Part shown: positions 35,566 to 44,454 of the stretch, one piece after another | Layout: each line of letters starts with the position of its first letter | Position numbering within the stretch: the stretch's first letter is position 1 | NCBI RefSeq assembly: GCF_025685425.1 | Contig: NZ_JAGTAS010000048.1 | Location: 62,001-126,000 of the forward strand | DNA from: Terriglobus albidus | Lineage (GTDB): Bacteria; Acidobacteriota; Terriglobia; Terriglobales; Acidobacteriaceae | Direction of reading: 5' to 3' | DNA length: 64,000 bases | Position numbers and translations under genes: made by a program | The notes under the pieces: generated by a model | What the model was told of the DNA's origin: nothing | The model's database searches: none | The model's input: only the letters and a program-made list of their open reading frames with translations

Positions 35566-36810
35566 ATGAGTAAGGCCCAAAAGCACACCCCACTGCCATT
35601 TCTTGGTCTTGCCTGCGCTGTGGGCGTGTCCAGCATTTATTACAACCAGCCGCTGTTGGTGGAGATGGGTCATACCTTCGGCGCCACCAGCGGAGCCACC
35701 GGATACGTCGCCGTAGCGACGCAAGTGGGCTACGCGCTGGGCATGCTGGCTTTTGTCCCCATGGGAGACCTGAAGGAGCGTCGTGGCCTCATGCTCCGCA
35801 TGTACGCCGCCGTCTCCATCGCGCTGCTTCTGACGGCGGCGGCCCAATCGCTGCCATGGCTCATTGCTGCCAGCGCTCTGGTGGGCCTGCTGGCGTCCGT
35901 AACGCACATCGTGTTGCCCATTGCCCCCGACCTCGCCAGCGACGAAGAGCGCGGCCGCGCGATCGGTACGGTAATGACCGGCCTGCTGCTGGGCGTGCTT
36001 CTGGCCCGCACCTTCTCCGGCTGGGTCAGCCGGATTCACTTCGGCGCCGCTGCGGGCTGGAGAACCGTCTTCGTCGTTGCCGCGGTGATCAATCTCAGCT
36101 TCGTTCCTATGCTGCGGCGCACCATGCCGGCTCTGCCGCCAAAGCATAAGCTCAGCTATGGTGACGCCATTCGTTCCTTGTGGACTCTGTGGTCGAGCCA
36201 GCGGCTGCTGCGCGAGTCGGCTGCGATGGGCGCACTCATCTTTGCCTCCTTCTCCTGCTTCTGGACCACACTGGCCTTCTTTCTCGGGACTCGCTATGGC
36301 CTTGGAGCCGGCGTCGCCGGTACCTTCGGTGTTGTGGGAGCTGCCGGGGCGGTCGTCGCTCCGCTTGCCGGACGCATGGCTGACCGTCACGGACCTCGCT
36401 ACGTTCTCTCCTGGGCTCTGGTAACGCTTGCGGCCAGCTTTGTCTGGCTGTGGGTGCAGGACCGCCTGCACATGCCTATGGCGGCTCATGTGGGCGCTAT
36501 GGTGATTGGGGTCATCGTCCTCGATATGGGCGCGCAGATGTCGCAGATCGCCAATCAGACCCGCATCTTCGGTCTCGACGCCTCAGCTCGCAGCCGGCTG
36601 AACACGGTCTACATGACGGTGTACTTCACGGGCGCAGCCGTCGGCTCAGCCCTGGTGACCTTCGCCTGGGTGCACTGGCAGTGGAACGGCGTCTGCATGC
36701 TGGCGCTAGCCCTGCTCAGCGTTGCCGCCATCGTGCACGCTACCGGACAAAAGGGCGCTTGCTCGGTGGATCACATCCCAGTTGAGGAAGAACGCGTGCT
36801 GGAAGTTTAG
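35566..36810 (+). CDS. MFS transporter (putative exporter)
   Basis: Major facilitator superfamily protein of 414 aa with 12 predicted helices. The loop between helices 2 and 3 (GDLKERRGLMLRMY) is the MFS motif A, repeated in weaker form as GRMADRHGPRYVLS in the second half. The start SSIYYNQPLLVEMGHTFGATSGATGYVAVATQVGYALGM resembles small-molecule or arabinose-type efflux permeases. The substrate cannot be told. It follows the MerR-like/TPR gene by 34 bases on the same strand, so that regulator may control it. Confidence 0.88.
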   Translation: MSKAQKHTPLPFLGLACAVGVSSIYYNQPLLVEMGHTFGATSGATGYVAVATQVGYALGMLAFVPMGDLKERRGLMLRMYAAVSIALLLTAAAQSLPWLIAASALVGLLASVTHIVLPIAPDLASDEERGRAIGTVMTGLLLGVLLARTFSGWVSRIHFGAAAGWRTVFVVAAVINLSFVPMLRRTMPALPPKHKLSYGDAIRSLWTLWSSQRLLRESAAMGALIFASFSCFWTTLAFFLGTRYGLGAGVAGTFGVVGAAGAVVAPLAGRMADRHGPRYVLSWALVTLAASFVWLWVQDRLHMPMAAHVGAMVIGVIVLDMGAQMSQIANQTRIFGLDASARSRLNTVYMTVYFTGAAVGSALVTFAWVHWQWNGVCMLALALLSVAAIVHATGQKGACSVDHIPVEEERVLEV

Positions 36811-36860
36811 GAAGACAGTTTCCGTTGGTGTTATCTCGTGAATCAGCAGAAGTCGATTGT

Positions 36861-37589
36861 TTACGGCTTCCCATACTGACGAAGGATCGCGTCCTGCCAC
36901 TGTTGCGAAACCCCAAGAGCCTGGAGTTCTTTTGCACGCAGCGTGAACGCGGTGGCACATGGGTGAGCCACTTGTGGCAAGGCTGCAGGAAAAATTTTCA
37001 GCCCATTTGCGTTCTCATCCGGATAGAGATGAAACTCTGTCTCTCCAGCTACGATTTCTATGCCGCAATCGCGAGTGCCTTTGTAACTGGCCACATAAAG
37101 AGCCTGAAGATGTTTCGATCGAACGGTGATCCATGGCATGCCATCGCTCGAAGATGTGCTGACTTCTTCCGCCTTTCCCTTGGGAAAGACTTTGTCCCAT
37201 CTCACGGCGTCACCAGTCCGCAGATCGTAGACCAATGGAAAGGTCTCATCAAAAGGATGAACTCCACCACAGTCAGCGCTGTCTGAGACGAGCACGCTCA
37301 GCAAGGCGGGACCGCTTTTGGTAACCGTAACCACTCGTTTCCAGAACATGCCCGGTCCACTGCACGCTTCTGCGGCTTTCCTGACCCAGAGGTCTTGCCG
37401 ATCGAGTGCGGCATTGATCTTTGCCTCGGCGATATTCGGAGCTGCAATGCGGGGCAGAGCAGCAACTCCCTCCCGGATCTGCTGCCCGCTCACCAGCTGC
37501 AAGGTCTTCTGCGCAACGCTCCAGTGAGCTGAAAGGAGCAGGGCTAATCCCAGACAGAGCCCAGGCTTTAGCTTGTCAACGAGTGGCAT
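36861..37589 (-). CDS. Secreted protein of unknown function
   Basis: Not recognised. The 242-aa protein has a clear signal peptide (CLGLALLLSAHWSVAQ). The mature part contains two short cysteine-bearing loops (EACSGPGMFWKR and SDSADCGGVHPFDETFPLVYDLRTGD) and a GTRDCGIEI segment, and these cysteines could pair. SADCGGVHPF and YDLRTGDAVRW resemble DUF3298/RsiV-like or lysozyme-inhibitor-like periplasmic proteins, which have a similar GG.hp...tyDl.tG pattern. That is a weak suggestion only. It is divergent from the TlpA-like thioredoxin gene 140 bases away. Confidence 0.7.
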   Translation of the reverse strand: MPLVDKLKPGLCLGLALLLSAHWSVAQKTLQLVSGQQIREGVAALPRIAAPNIAEAKINAALDRQDLWVRKAAEACSGPGMFWKRVVTVTKSGPALLSVLVSDSADCGGVHPFDETFPLVYDLRTGDAVRWDKVFPKGKAEEVSTSSSDGMPWITVRSKHLQALYVASYKGTRDCGIEIVAGETEFHLYPDENANGLKIFPAALPQVAHPCATAFTLRAKELQALGVSQQWQDAILRQYGKP

Positions 37590-37729
37590 TCAGCATCCCT
37601 CCTCATTGTCTTGGGATCGCAACTCGAGATAAATATTTGTCGGATGGTCCGTAGACCGGTTCCCCACCAGGCAAGGCATCATAATAGCAATGTTTTCAAA
37701 TTCCGCCCTTTGAAAAGAAAGGTTTGGTC

Positions 37730-38293
37730 ATGCTGAACGTTCGCCGCAGAGTTGGACTCGTTCTTCTTACTACGTGTGCTTTCAGTCTCACCCTGCTGCC
37801 ACCCGCCTACGGTCAAAGGAATGTTCACGCCGTTCTTGTAGCCACCGCCAACCGAAAGGCGGCTCCGATCTTTCATCTTTCAAACTCGAATGGAAAGAAG
37901 GTTCAGATCGCGGACTTTCGTGGAAAGGTTGTTCTGGTGAACTTCTGGGCAACAGAGTGCGGCGGCTGCGTTCTGGAGATTCCGTCTTTCATCGAAATTC
38001 AGCACGCATACGAAAATAAAGGCTTCACCGCGCTCGGCATCTCGGCAGACATCCCCTATGAAGGGCTGAAGAGTGAGCATGAGGCGTGGGGAAAGGTGCG
38101 GCCGTTTGTTCGCAGCAATCACGTCAACTACCCAATCGTGATGGGCAACGACGCTGTCATCAAGTCTTTCGGCTTCGCTTTGTATCCGGCGACATACCTG
38201 ATCGATAAGTCAGGACGCATTGCGGCGACCTATATCGGGATCGTAAGCAAAGAGGATGTTGAAGCCAACATCAAGCGCCTTCTTGCGGAGTAG
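37730..38293 (+). CDS. TlpA-like thioredoxin-fold protein
   Basis: Exported thiol-disulfide oxidoreductase or peroxiredoxin-like protein of 187 aa with a signal peptide (about 1-28). The domain starts APIFHLSNSNGKKVQIADFRGKVVLVNFWAT. The active-site motif is CGGC (Cys77, Cys80), not the more usual CPPC or CxPC, so its redox potential may differ. The conserved cis-Pro region is FALYPATYLID. GAAAGG lies 7 bases before the ATG at 37730, which I prefer to the TTG at 37724. It probably reduces or isomerises disulfides in the periplasm. Confidence 0.86.
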   Translation: MLNVRRRVGLVLLTTCAFSLTLLPPAYGQRNVHAVLVATANRKAAPIFHLSNSNGKKVQIADFRGKVVLVNFWATECGGCVLEIPSFIEIQHAYENKGFTALGISADIPYEGLKSEHEAWGKVRPFVRSNHVNYPIVMGNDAVIKSFGFALYPATYLIDKSGRIAATYIGIVSKEDVEANIKRLLAE

Positions 38294-38337
38294 CGCAGAA
38301 TTATAGATCGGGACTTCAGCCCTCTGTCTTTCTCGTG

Positions 38338-38480
38338 TCTGAGACCTGGGGCGTTGCCCCAGGCTGGTATAGAACGCGCCTTCAGCGCTTTGATTCTGTG
38401 TCTTGTTGTGAAGTAGTGACTTCCTTACCCACCCATCGCGTTGCGATGGATGGGGCACCCAGTGCATGGGCTATCCCATG
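38338..38480 (+). repeat. Family C2 + D4 repeats
   Basis: C2 (38338-38392): CTGGGGCGTTGCCCCAG, GCTGGTATAGAACGCGCCTTCAGCGCT. D4 (38426-38480): CCCACCCATCGCGTTGCGATGGATGGGGCACCCAGTGCATGGG, the reverse of the D2 order. Both lie in the 211-base gap between convergent genes. Confidence 0.8.
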
Positions 38481-38520
38481 TCTTAACGCTTTAACTTTTA
38501 ACTTTCAACTTTTAACTCTT
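38481..38520 (+). repeat. Family G repeat (CTTTAACTTTCAAC type), copy G1
   Basis: Run of AACTTTTAACTTTCAACTTTTAACT units, as in G2 (38911-38951), G3 (61587-61631) and G4 (63056-63098). Confidence 0.65.
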
Positions 38521-38879
38521 ATCTGTACTAACTGCTGTGGCCGCAATTGTGCTGCAAGCAGTTCGCGGGCTTCGTCGGTTAGCCGTTGCGGAGTCCATCC
38601 GTCCAGCAGTGTGATCTCGACCGTGCCGGTCTCGGGAAAGCCGTAAAGGCGATTGCGAATCAGTTCCGTCATCATCGCTGTTGCCGTCTCATCCTCTGTC
38701 GGACGATACAGCGAAAGCCGAACGATATGTTTCTGCGGAACGCCGGGAATTCCCGCTCCCGGCGCCTCTTTATCGGGAGTGACGCTGATCTCTTCGATCA
38801 GGCCCAGAGCTTCCACATTCAGCTTCAGAGCAGGATGGAAGCAATCACGCAGGGCGCGGCGAATATGCTCGATGGTCAT
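38505..38879 (-). CDS. DUF59/MIP18-type metal-sulfur cluster assembly protein
   Basis: Small protein of about 124 aa, of the SufT/PaaD-like family (DUF59) involved in iron-sulfur cluster maturation. It starts MTIEHIRRALRDCFHPALKLNVEALGLIEEISV; in the family this is D-P-E, and here the proline is part of HPALKLN, so the usual Asp-Pro-Glu is changed. The second half has VEITLLDGWTPQRLTDEAREL. It lacks the otherwise frequent Cys in the T-x-x-C-P position. I start at the ATG at 38879 because the fold starts there; an ATG at 38909 adds 10 residues. It is the last gene before the repeats. Confidence 0.78.
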   Translation of the reverse strand: MTIEHIRRALRDCFHPALKLNVEALGLIEEISVTPDKEAPGAGIPGVPQKHIVRLSLYRPTEDETATAMMTELIRNRLYGFPETGTVEITLLDGWTPQRLTDEARELLAAQLRPQQLVQIRVKS

Positions 38880-38910
38880 AGCTTGTCCTGCCCAAACACT
38901 CCAAACCACC

Positions 38911-38951
38911 CATGCCGTACGTCTTCAACTTTCAACTTGAAACCTGCAACG
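38911..38951 (+). repeat. Family G repeat, copy G2
   Basis: CCATGCCGTACGTCTTCAACTTTCAACTTGAAACC. The string CCGTACGTCTTCAACTTTCAAC recurs almost unchanged in G3 and G4. Confidence 0.7.
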
Positions 38952-39010
38952 TACCAGACGAAGGTGCCCAGATACCCAACACCACCGACGTCGTACGTCT
39001 CCAACTCTTC

Positions 39011-39925
39011 TCAGTGTTTCCGTTCGACGAGGAAACGCGCAATCGTCTTCAGCGGTTCGGCGGCCTCGCCCCATGGCGCGATGGCGTCGTATGCCTCGCG
39101 GATCATGGCGTCAGCATCGGCACTCGATTTCTCAATGCCGTAGACTGCCGGCCAGGTGGCCTTATCGGTCGCGGCATCTTTGCCGGCGGTCTTTCCCAGT
39201 TGAGCAGAGTCCTGCGTAAGATCCAGAACATCGTCCACGATCTGGAAGGCGAGGCCCAGTTTCTCGCCGAACGTGCGCAGGCGCGCCACATCTTCTGCGG
39301 AGGCGCCGGCATACAGGCCGCCGGCAACGATGGAAACCGTGATCAGAGCTCCGGTCTTCGAGCGGTGAATCGCCTCTACCAAGTCAGCGGTGGGCTTCTT
39401 GCCTTCGCTTTCGATATCGACCACCTGCCCCCCGATCATGCCGGGAGCAAGTCCATCGGTGCCCACGCCCGTATTCACGGCGATGGAGACCTCGCGAAGA
39501 ATCTGTACCGCCGCTGCCGCCGGGCACTTCAGGTGTGCCAGTGTCTGGAAGGCCGTCGTCTGCAGAGCGTCGCCGGCAAGAATGGCAATCGCTTCGCCGA
39601 AGACCACATGGCAGGTCGGCTTGCCGCGGCGCAGGTCATCGTTGTCCAGCGCCGGAAGATCGTCGTGGATCAGCGAATAGGTATGCAGCATCTCGATGGC
39701 GGCGCCGCACTCCTCTACGCCTTCAGGCAAACTGCCGGCAACCATGCGGGCTGCTTCGAGCACCAGAGCGGGCCGAAGCCGTTTCCCGCCAGCGAAGGTC
39801 GAGTGGCGCATGGCGCGATGAATGGAATGGGGCTGGGCATCGGGGCCGGGCAGCAGGCGCTCTAGCGCGGCGTCCGTCAGGGTGACGGCTTCGGTAAGTA
39901 TGTTTTCGACAGACATTGCGTTCAC
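39011..39925 (-). CDS. ispA: Polyprenyl (farnesyl/geranylgeranyl) diphosphate synthase
   Basis: Trans-prenyl transferase of 304 aa that condenses IPP with allylic diphosphates. It has the IspA-like start FAGGKRLRPALVLEA. The first aspartate-rich motif is IHDDLPALDNDDLRRG (a DDx4D form, bacterial short-chain type). The second is AFQIVDDVLDLTQD. Product length (C15 or C20) cannot be fixed by eye; aromatic residues near the first motif (MLHTYSLIHDD) point to a short product. It would act downstream of Dxr, also in this window, and supply UppS. The next gene on the same strand lies 16 bases upstream, so they may be co-transcribed. Confidence 0.92.
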   Translation of the reverse strand: MNAMSVENILTEAVTLTDAALERLLPGPDAQPHSIHRAMRHSTFAGGKRLRPALVLEAARMVAGSLPEGVEECGAAIEMLHTYSLIHDDLPALDNDDLRRGKPTCHVVFGEAIAILAGDALQTTAFQTLAHLKCPAAAAVQILREVSIAVNTGVGTDGLAPGMIGGQVVDIESEGKKPTADLVEAIHRSKTGALITVSIVAGGLYAGASAEDVARLRTFGEKLGLAFQIVDDVLDLTQDSAQLGKTAGKDAATDKATWPAVYGIEKSSADADAMIREAYDAIAPWGEAAEPLKTIARFLVERKH

Positions 39926-39941
39926 GTTTAAGAATAAATGG

Positions 39942-41651
39942 TCACAGTGGCGTACGACCGTGCTGTGATTCGATTCGATGCACCAGGATCGCTGTCAGAA
40001 TGCCCATAAAGAAGAGCACCAGGCCCAACAGTTCTGCCGGCGTGTGGTGGTAGTGGATCTCCACATCGTTCGGCCCGGCGGGCAAAGGAATCGCCATCAA
40101 ACCGTCAGCACGCTCGGTAATGGGAACCGGTGCGCCGTTGTTGGTCACCTGCCAGGCGGGATAGGCGCGCCGATTCACGATCAGCCAGAATGACCGCGGC
40201 CACAGCACCTGCATTCGCGTATGTTCCGTATTCCAGGTGACATCTTCTGGTCGAGGAGGAAGGCCCAGGACGCGCATGCGCATCTCCGTTCCCGGACCCA
40301 GCGCGGGCGCCGGAGCGTCCGGCTTAGCGGCGATCCACCATACGGGATTGCCCTGTTGCAGCGCGTCATTGTCCGCATCACGCACCGTGTATTCGTCCGT
40401 GGGCATCACGCCGCTGCCGCGGGCAAACAGAGCAATGTGTGCAGCGGGTGCGTCTTCCTCATCGCACTGCTGCAGGTAAAAGTGATGCGCGATGACGGTG
40501 GTAGCGGCCAGAACCGCTACGGCTCCGGCAGGCATGATCCAGTTCTTTCGAATACGCGTAAGAGATGGCACGCTCAGCGTCAGCAGGACGGCGGCAATGG
40601 TCTGTTGCAGGCAAAGGAAGCGCCAGGGGAATTGCAGGAAGCCGAGTTGCGGCGCGTGATGCCACACCACAGCCGAGACCGGCAACAGCAGAAGCAGAAT
40701 CATCAGTGTCATGGCGCCGAGGAGGCGCGCTCTCCTATCGCGGCGAAGCAACAGCACCAGGGGCAGACTTACGGCGAATAACACAACCGCGATCCGCGAG
40801 GCCTGCCACAGGACTGTATCGTGCAGCGGATCCGTTGTGTGTCCGAAGAGGAAGTTATCCTTGGGCCGCATGCCTTCGACCATTGCCATCGCTGCCTGTA
40901 CCCATTTGCGGTCCAGGACCGCCGGCACAATATAGAACGCCGCGAAGAGCAGACCGAAGAGGGTGCCCAGCGTAAACTGCGTGATGGTCCCGCGACGGAG
41001 CGCACTCGGCCACAGTACCAGCCGCAGCAGGCCAAGCATCAGCAGACCATAGCATCCCAGCACCGCGGCAGGAGCGTTCGTCAGCCACAACAACGCCACT
41101 GGGATGGCGATTTCGAGCCATCGCGGTCTCTCGCGCAACAATGCTGTCAGCAGCAATGGCATCCATGCCGCCGCAAGCAACTCGGCATAAGCCGTACGCT
41201 CGTAGGCTGTAAACAGAAGATAAGGATTCCCCAGGTATGTGACGGCAATTGCAGCCGGTATCCAGCGGTGCTGGTTTACAGAATCGCCTCCCACTGCCGA
41301 CACCATGTGCAGACACGCTACACCTGCGAGGAAGAGGCAGAGCCATGTGTAGACAATGGGTGCAACCGTATACGGCATCAGGAAGCCAAGCAGGCCTCCG
41401 ATGACCCATGAAAGCGGCGGATAGAAGACGAAGCGCGGTTCACCCGCTCCCCAGGCGGCGGTGAAGGCCCACTGCGGATGCAGCACGCCACGCTGAAACT
41501 GTGCATGTACCTCCAGCCAGTTCACCAGGTGGAAGTCGAAGTCATGGCCGCAGGAGCAGCCATGCAACACCAGAGGCAGCACGGCAAGAAATGCGGCCAC
41601 CGCAATAAGGGCGGCAGGCGCAAGCTGTCGCTTCCACGCTGGTGGGCTCAT
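39942..41651 (-). CDS. Large multi-pass membrane protein, GT-C/YfhO-like
   Basis: Integral membrane protein of 569 aa with about 10-11 helices. The first extracytoplasmic loop GHDFDFHLVNWLEVHAQFQRGVLHP carries acidic residues (Asp, Glu) where GT-C glycosyltransferases bind lipid-linked sugar donors. Then PRFVFYPPLSWVIGGLLG follows, as in YfhO-type proteins. The C-terminal soluble part (RSFWLIVNRRAYPAWQVTNNGAPVPI...GLMAIPLPAGPNDVEIHYHHTP) resembles a small beta-domain found at the end of such proteins, before a last helix. It is probably involved in envelope glycan assembly, but this is not shown. The ATG at 41651 overlaps the penicillin acylase stop by 4 bases (ATGA). Confidence 0.75.
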   Translation of the reverse strand: MSPPAWKRQLAPAALIAVAAFLAVLPLVLHGCSCGHDFDFHLVNWLEVHAQFQRGVLHPQWAFTAAWGAGEPRFVFYPPLSWVIGGLLGFLMPYTVAPIVYTWLCLFLAGVACLHMVSAVGGDSVNQHRWIPAAIAVTYLGNPYLLFTAYERTAYAELLAAAWMPLLLTALLRERPRWLEIAIPVALLWLTNAPAAVLGCYGLLMLGLLRLVLWPSALRRGTITQFTLGTLFGLLFAAFYIVPAVLDRKWVQAAMAMVEGMRPKDNFLFGHTTDPLHDTVLWQASRIAVVLFAVSLPLVLLLRRDRRARLLGAMTLMILLLLLPVSAVVWHHAPQLGFLQFPWRFLCLQQTIAAVLLTLSVPSLTRIRKNWIMPAGAVAVLAATTVIAHHFYLQQCDEEDAPAAHIALFARGSGVMPTDEYTVRDADNDALQQGNPVWWIAAKPDAPAPALGPGTEMRMRVLGLPPRPEDVTWNTEHTRMQVLWPRSFWLIVNRRAYPAWQVTNNGAPVPITERADGLMAIPLPAGPNDVEIHYHHTPAELLGLVLFFMGILTAILVHRIESQHGRTPL

Positions 41652-44140
41652 GGTTCCAGCGTAAGTGTGTGCTGTGCCTTCACCGTCTTCCAGGGAAGCG
41701 GCAGAGGCTTGCCGCGATACCAGTTGGTCCACTGGTCGCGGAAGTTTTCGCTGCGTGGGTTGCCGGACTGGCCGACAGGCAGATTGAGATTCGAGTTCTC
41801 CCAGTCTGCAAGATCGGCAGTGAAACGTTCGCTGGCGCCGAACGTCGCAGAACCCGCACGCACGGTAATGCTGTCGCCAGGTAGCGGGAAGTCGCCGGGA
41901 CCGGTGGGCGCAGGGAAGATACGGCGGAAGATCCGGTTCGATCCGTAGAGAGGATGCTGCAGGTCGATGCGGTGCATGGAGCCATAGCTCCAATGCGACA
42001 GGTCTCCGGGAGCATGCGCATCCCGCAGTCCCTCCTGAACAGCAGCCGTCAGTAACTCGTTCCAGTCACTGTACTGGCTCGGGAGCCACCGTGCCGGAGC
42101 ATGCGAGATCAGCTCTTCCTGCACAAACGCACGGGAGTTCCAGCGATAGAGCCTCCAATCGTTGCCCAGCAGAGGCCGTAGCAGCATGGGCCACAGCGCC
42201 GTGCGCGTCGAATTCACAATGGCTGCTGCCGCGGAGTTGGTCTCCATGTTGCCGTTCCACACGCGCAGCAGATCGGCGGCCTGGTGCAGCCGCTTATCTT
42301 TCGTCTTTGAGTGGTCGATGGCATATGCCAGCTTCTGTGCAATGACGCGGTCGCCGTCAGAGTAGACGTCGAGCTGCAGCTTCATCATGTCGGCTGCTGT
42401 CAGGCCCTTGGAAGGTAACAGCTGCTTCCAGATGCGCTCATTGCGGTAAGGGTTCTCCCAGTCGAGCGACAGCGTATACGGAGCATCGTCTGCCGTGACG
42501 CGGGCATTGGCCGTAGCTAGTACACCGGACTCAGGATCGAGCGCCTGCGGCATCAGGTCGTAGCTCGCATAGCCACTCCACTCATACGAGCCGTCTGTCA
42601 CCGGGACCGGAGATAGGCCGGAAGGATGCTGTGCATCGCCACGCACCGGCACCTTGCCAATAGCGTGATAGCCGATATGTCCCTGGTCATCCGCATAGAC
42701 GGCCGAGAGTGATGGTCCTCCGAAGTTGCGGAAGGCCGTCACGAACTGTTCGTAGGTACTGGCCTGATCCACTGCCTGGAAGGGAAGGCTGGCGGTGATC
42801 TCGGGATCATAGATCGTCCATGCCAGCGCCAGCGGCCGCTGTTCCCGCGGAATCATCGGGCTGATGATGGGCGTGGGGTGTCCGCCGTGGCTGGTCAGAC
42901 TGATTTCCAGCGGCACATCCTTACTACCGCGAACGTGGATCACCTCCTGACGGGTGGCCACGGGCAGCCAGTTGCCCTCATGCGTCTGGAACTCGCGCTG
43001 CTTCGGATTGGCGGCGGAGGGCCGGAGCTTTTCGATATAGAGATCCTGCACGTCAGCGAGCGATGCGGTGAAGCCCCAGGCGATGTGCTGATTATGGCCC
43101 ACGATGATGAAGGGCAAGCCTGGCAGTGCGACACCTGCCGCATGTAGCTCAGGCGACTCCAGAGATGTCTCATACCAGATGCCTGGAATATCGAGTCCCA
43201 GGTGCATGTCGTTCGATAGCAGCGGCTTGCCCGTCGCGGTGTGCGCTCCGCTGACCGCCCAGTTGTTCGATCCGGAGACGCAGCCGTCGCAGGCGAAGGG
43301 ATGAAGGACATGCTGCAGCTCTTCGATGGAAGATGCTGGAAGCGTCAGCTTTGTCTGCGTCTCATCCAGCGGAGCGTCGGGAGGGTCCTGATTGGGCGCG
43401 GAGAGACTCGGGTGGCCATCTACGGGAGGATGATCGCGCCACGAGCCGACTGGATAAAGATCGGCCAGCAGCTCGGGCGACAGCCGGGATGTGAGCGTCT
43501 CGCGAGCCAGCTTGGTGGGGAATGAGGTCGAGAGCTCCTGGCTCATCGACAGGCCCACCAGTAGTGAGTCATGGGGGGTCCACTTCGCCGGGGAATAGTG
43601 AAGCAGCCGGAACTCCAGCGGAAGATGCCCCTCGCTCTCGGCAATGAAGGCGTTCACACCATCGGCGTAGGCGTTCAGCAACTGCATCTGGTCTGCTGCT
43701 ATGTGAGGAAGCGCGGCATCGGCCGCGGCTCCCAATTGCAGATAGCGCTGTGCCCGGTCGTGTTCCAGTGTCATGGAGCCGAGGATCTCCGACAGACGCC
43801 CTTCGGCGTAGCGCCGCAGCATGTCCATCTGCCATAGGCGGTCCTGCGCCGTGACATATCCCTGCGCGAAGGCGAGGTCGTGCAGATTGCCCGCATGAAT
43901 CGCCGGCATGCCCGCTGCCGTGCGCTCTACCTTGACGGGTGCGGTGAGCCCGCGAGCATACACGGTTCCGTCTACCTGCGGCAGACTCACATTGAGCGCA
44001 TGTGAGAGCCACAGCCGTAAAGAGACGCCGGCAATCAGTACTAGAGCAAGAACAACGCCGGCGCTCACGCCAACGTACTTCAAAATCCGGCGTGTGCGCT
44101 CCGGAGAGCTCGCAGCGGCCTGGAGGTCGGTTACTTCCAT
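41648..44140 (-). CDS. Penicillin acylase family protein (Ntn hydrolase)
   Basis: 830-aa protein with an N-terminal membrane anchor (about 20-42) and a periplasmic Ntn-hydrolase body. The alpha-chain region contains QGYVTAQDRLWQMDMLRRYAEGRLSEILG. The catalytic nucleophile is Ser291 in CVSGSNNWAVSG, where autocatalytic cleavage is expected. The beta-chain follows with PLLSNDMHLGLDIPGIWYE and a late catalytic Asn region. Substrates in such enzymes are amides such as acyl-homoserine lactones or N-acyl amino acids. I start at the ATG at 44140; the frame extends to 44227 only because it runs through repeat A3. It is translationally coupled to the downstream membrane protein (ATGA). Confidence 0.88.
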   Translation of the reverse strand: MEVTDLQAAASSPERTRRILKYVGVSAGVVLALVLIAGVSLRLWLSHALNVSLPQVDGTVYARGLTAPVKVERTAAGMPAIHAGNLHDLAFAQGYVTAQDRLWQMDMLRRYAEGRLSEILGSMTLEHDRAQRYLQLGAAADAALPHIAADQMQLLNAYADGVNAFIAESEGHLPLEFRLLHYSPAKWTPHDSLLVGLSMSQELSTSFPTKLARETLTSRLSPELLADLYPVGSWRDHPPVDGHPSLSAPNQDPPDAPLDETQTKLTLPASSIEELQHVLHPFACDGCVSGSNNWAVSGAHTATGKPLLSNDMHLGLDIPGIWYETSLESPELHAAGVALPGLPFIIVGHNQHIAWGFTASLADVQDLYIEKLRPSAANPKQREFQTHEGNWLPVATRQEVIHVRGSKDVPLEISLTSHGGHPTPIISPMIPREQRPLALAWTIYDPEITASLPFQAVDQASTYEQFVTAFRNFGGPSLSAVYADDQGHIGYHAIGKVPVRGDAQHPSGLSPVPVTDGSYEWSGYASYDLMPQALDPESGVLATANARVTADDAPYTLSLDWENPYRNERIWKQLLPSKGLTAADMMKLQLDVYSDGDRVIAQKLAYAIDHSKTKDKRLHQAADLLRVWNGNMETNSAAAAIVNSTRTALWPMLLRPLLGNDWRLYRWNSRAFVQEELISHAPARWLPSQYSDWNELLTAAVQEGLRDAHAPGDLSHWSYGSMHRIDLQHPLYGSNRIFRRIFPAPTGPGDFPLPGDSITVRAGSATFGASERFTADLADWENSNLNLPVGQSGNPRSENFRDQWTNWYRGKPLPLPWKTVKAQHTLTLEP

Positions 44141-44155
44141 GGTCAGCTTGAGTCT

Positions 44156-44313
44156 AGAGCATTTTCCCTGTTGCCGGGTGTCCCGGAAGAGGAGTGCAGC
44201 GGCGTTTTCATTGCGGAAAACGCCCATCGATGAGGAAGCCCCACTCTATCGATGAGGAAGCCCCACTCTATCGATGAGGAAGCCCCACTCTACACCCACA
44301 CGGAAGATGCTCT
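44156..44313 (-). repeat. Family A element, copy A3, with a 22-bp triplication
   Basis: Terminal repeats at 44156-44171 and near 44298-44313. The internal segment TCGATGAGGAAGCCCCACTC + TA (22 bp) is present three times in a row (44227-44248, 44249-44270, 44271-44292), making this copy 158 bp instead of about 114. Confidence 0.9.
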
Positions 44314-44428
44314 AAACGCATTCCCTGTTGCTGGGTATCCCGGAAGAGGAGGTGCAGCGGCGTTTTCATTGCGGAAAACGCCCCATCGATGAGGAAGTCC
44401 CACTCTACACCCACAGGGAAGATGCTCT
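44314..44428 (-). repeat. Family A element, copy A4, in tandem with A3
   Basis: Begins directly after A3 with a degraded left end (CGCATTCCCTGTTG) and ends with ACAGGGAAGATGCTCT (44413-44428). It carries one copy of the TCGATGAGGAAG segment. Together A3 and A4 fill 273 of the 314 bases between two divergent genes. Confidence 0.9.
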
Positions 44429-44454
44429 ACCCGACGCTCCGGTATGCTGCTGAG

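Noticed and set aside
35152-36489. 445-aa open frame antisense to the MFS gene and the TPR end
   Set aside because: Low-complexity, His/Arg/Gly-rich translation with no domain; it overlaps two convincing genes.
44227-44292. Possible CRISPR or operator array (three 22-bp copies)
   Set aside because: The copies are contiguous, without spacers, and lie inside a repeat element that elsewhere has one copy.
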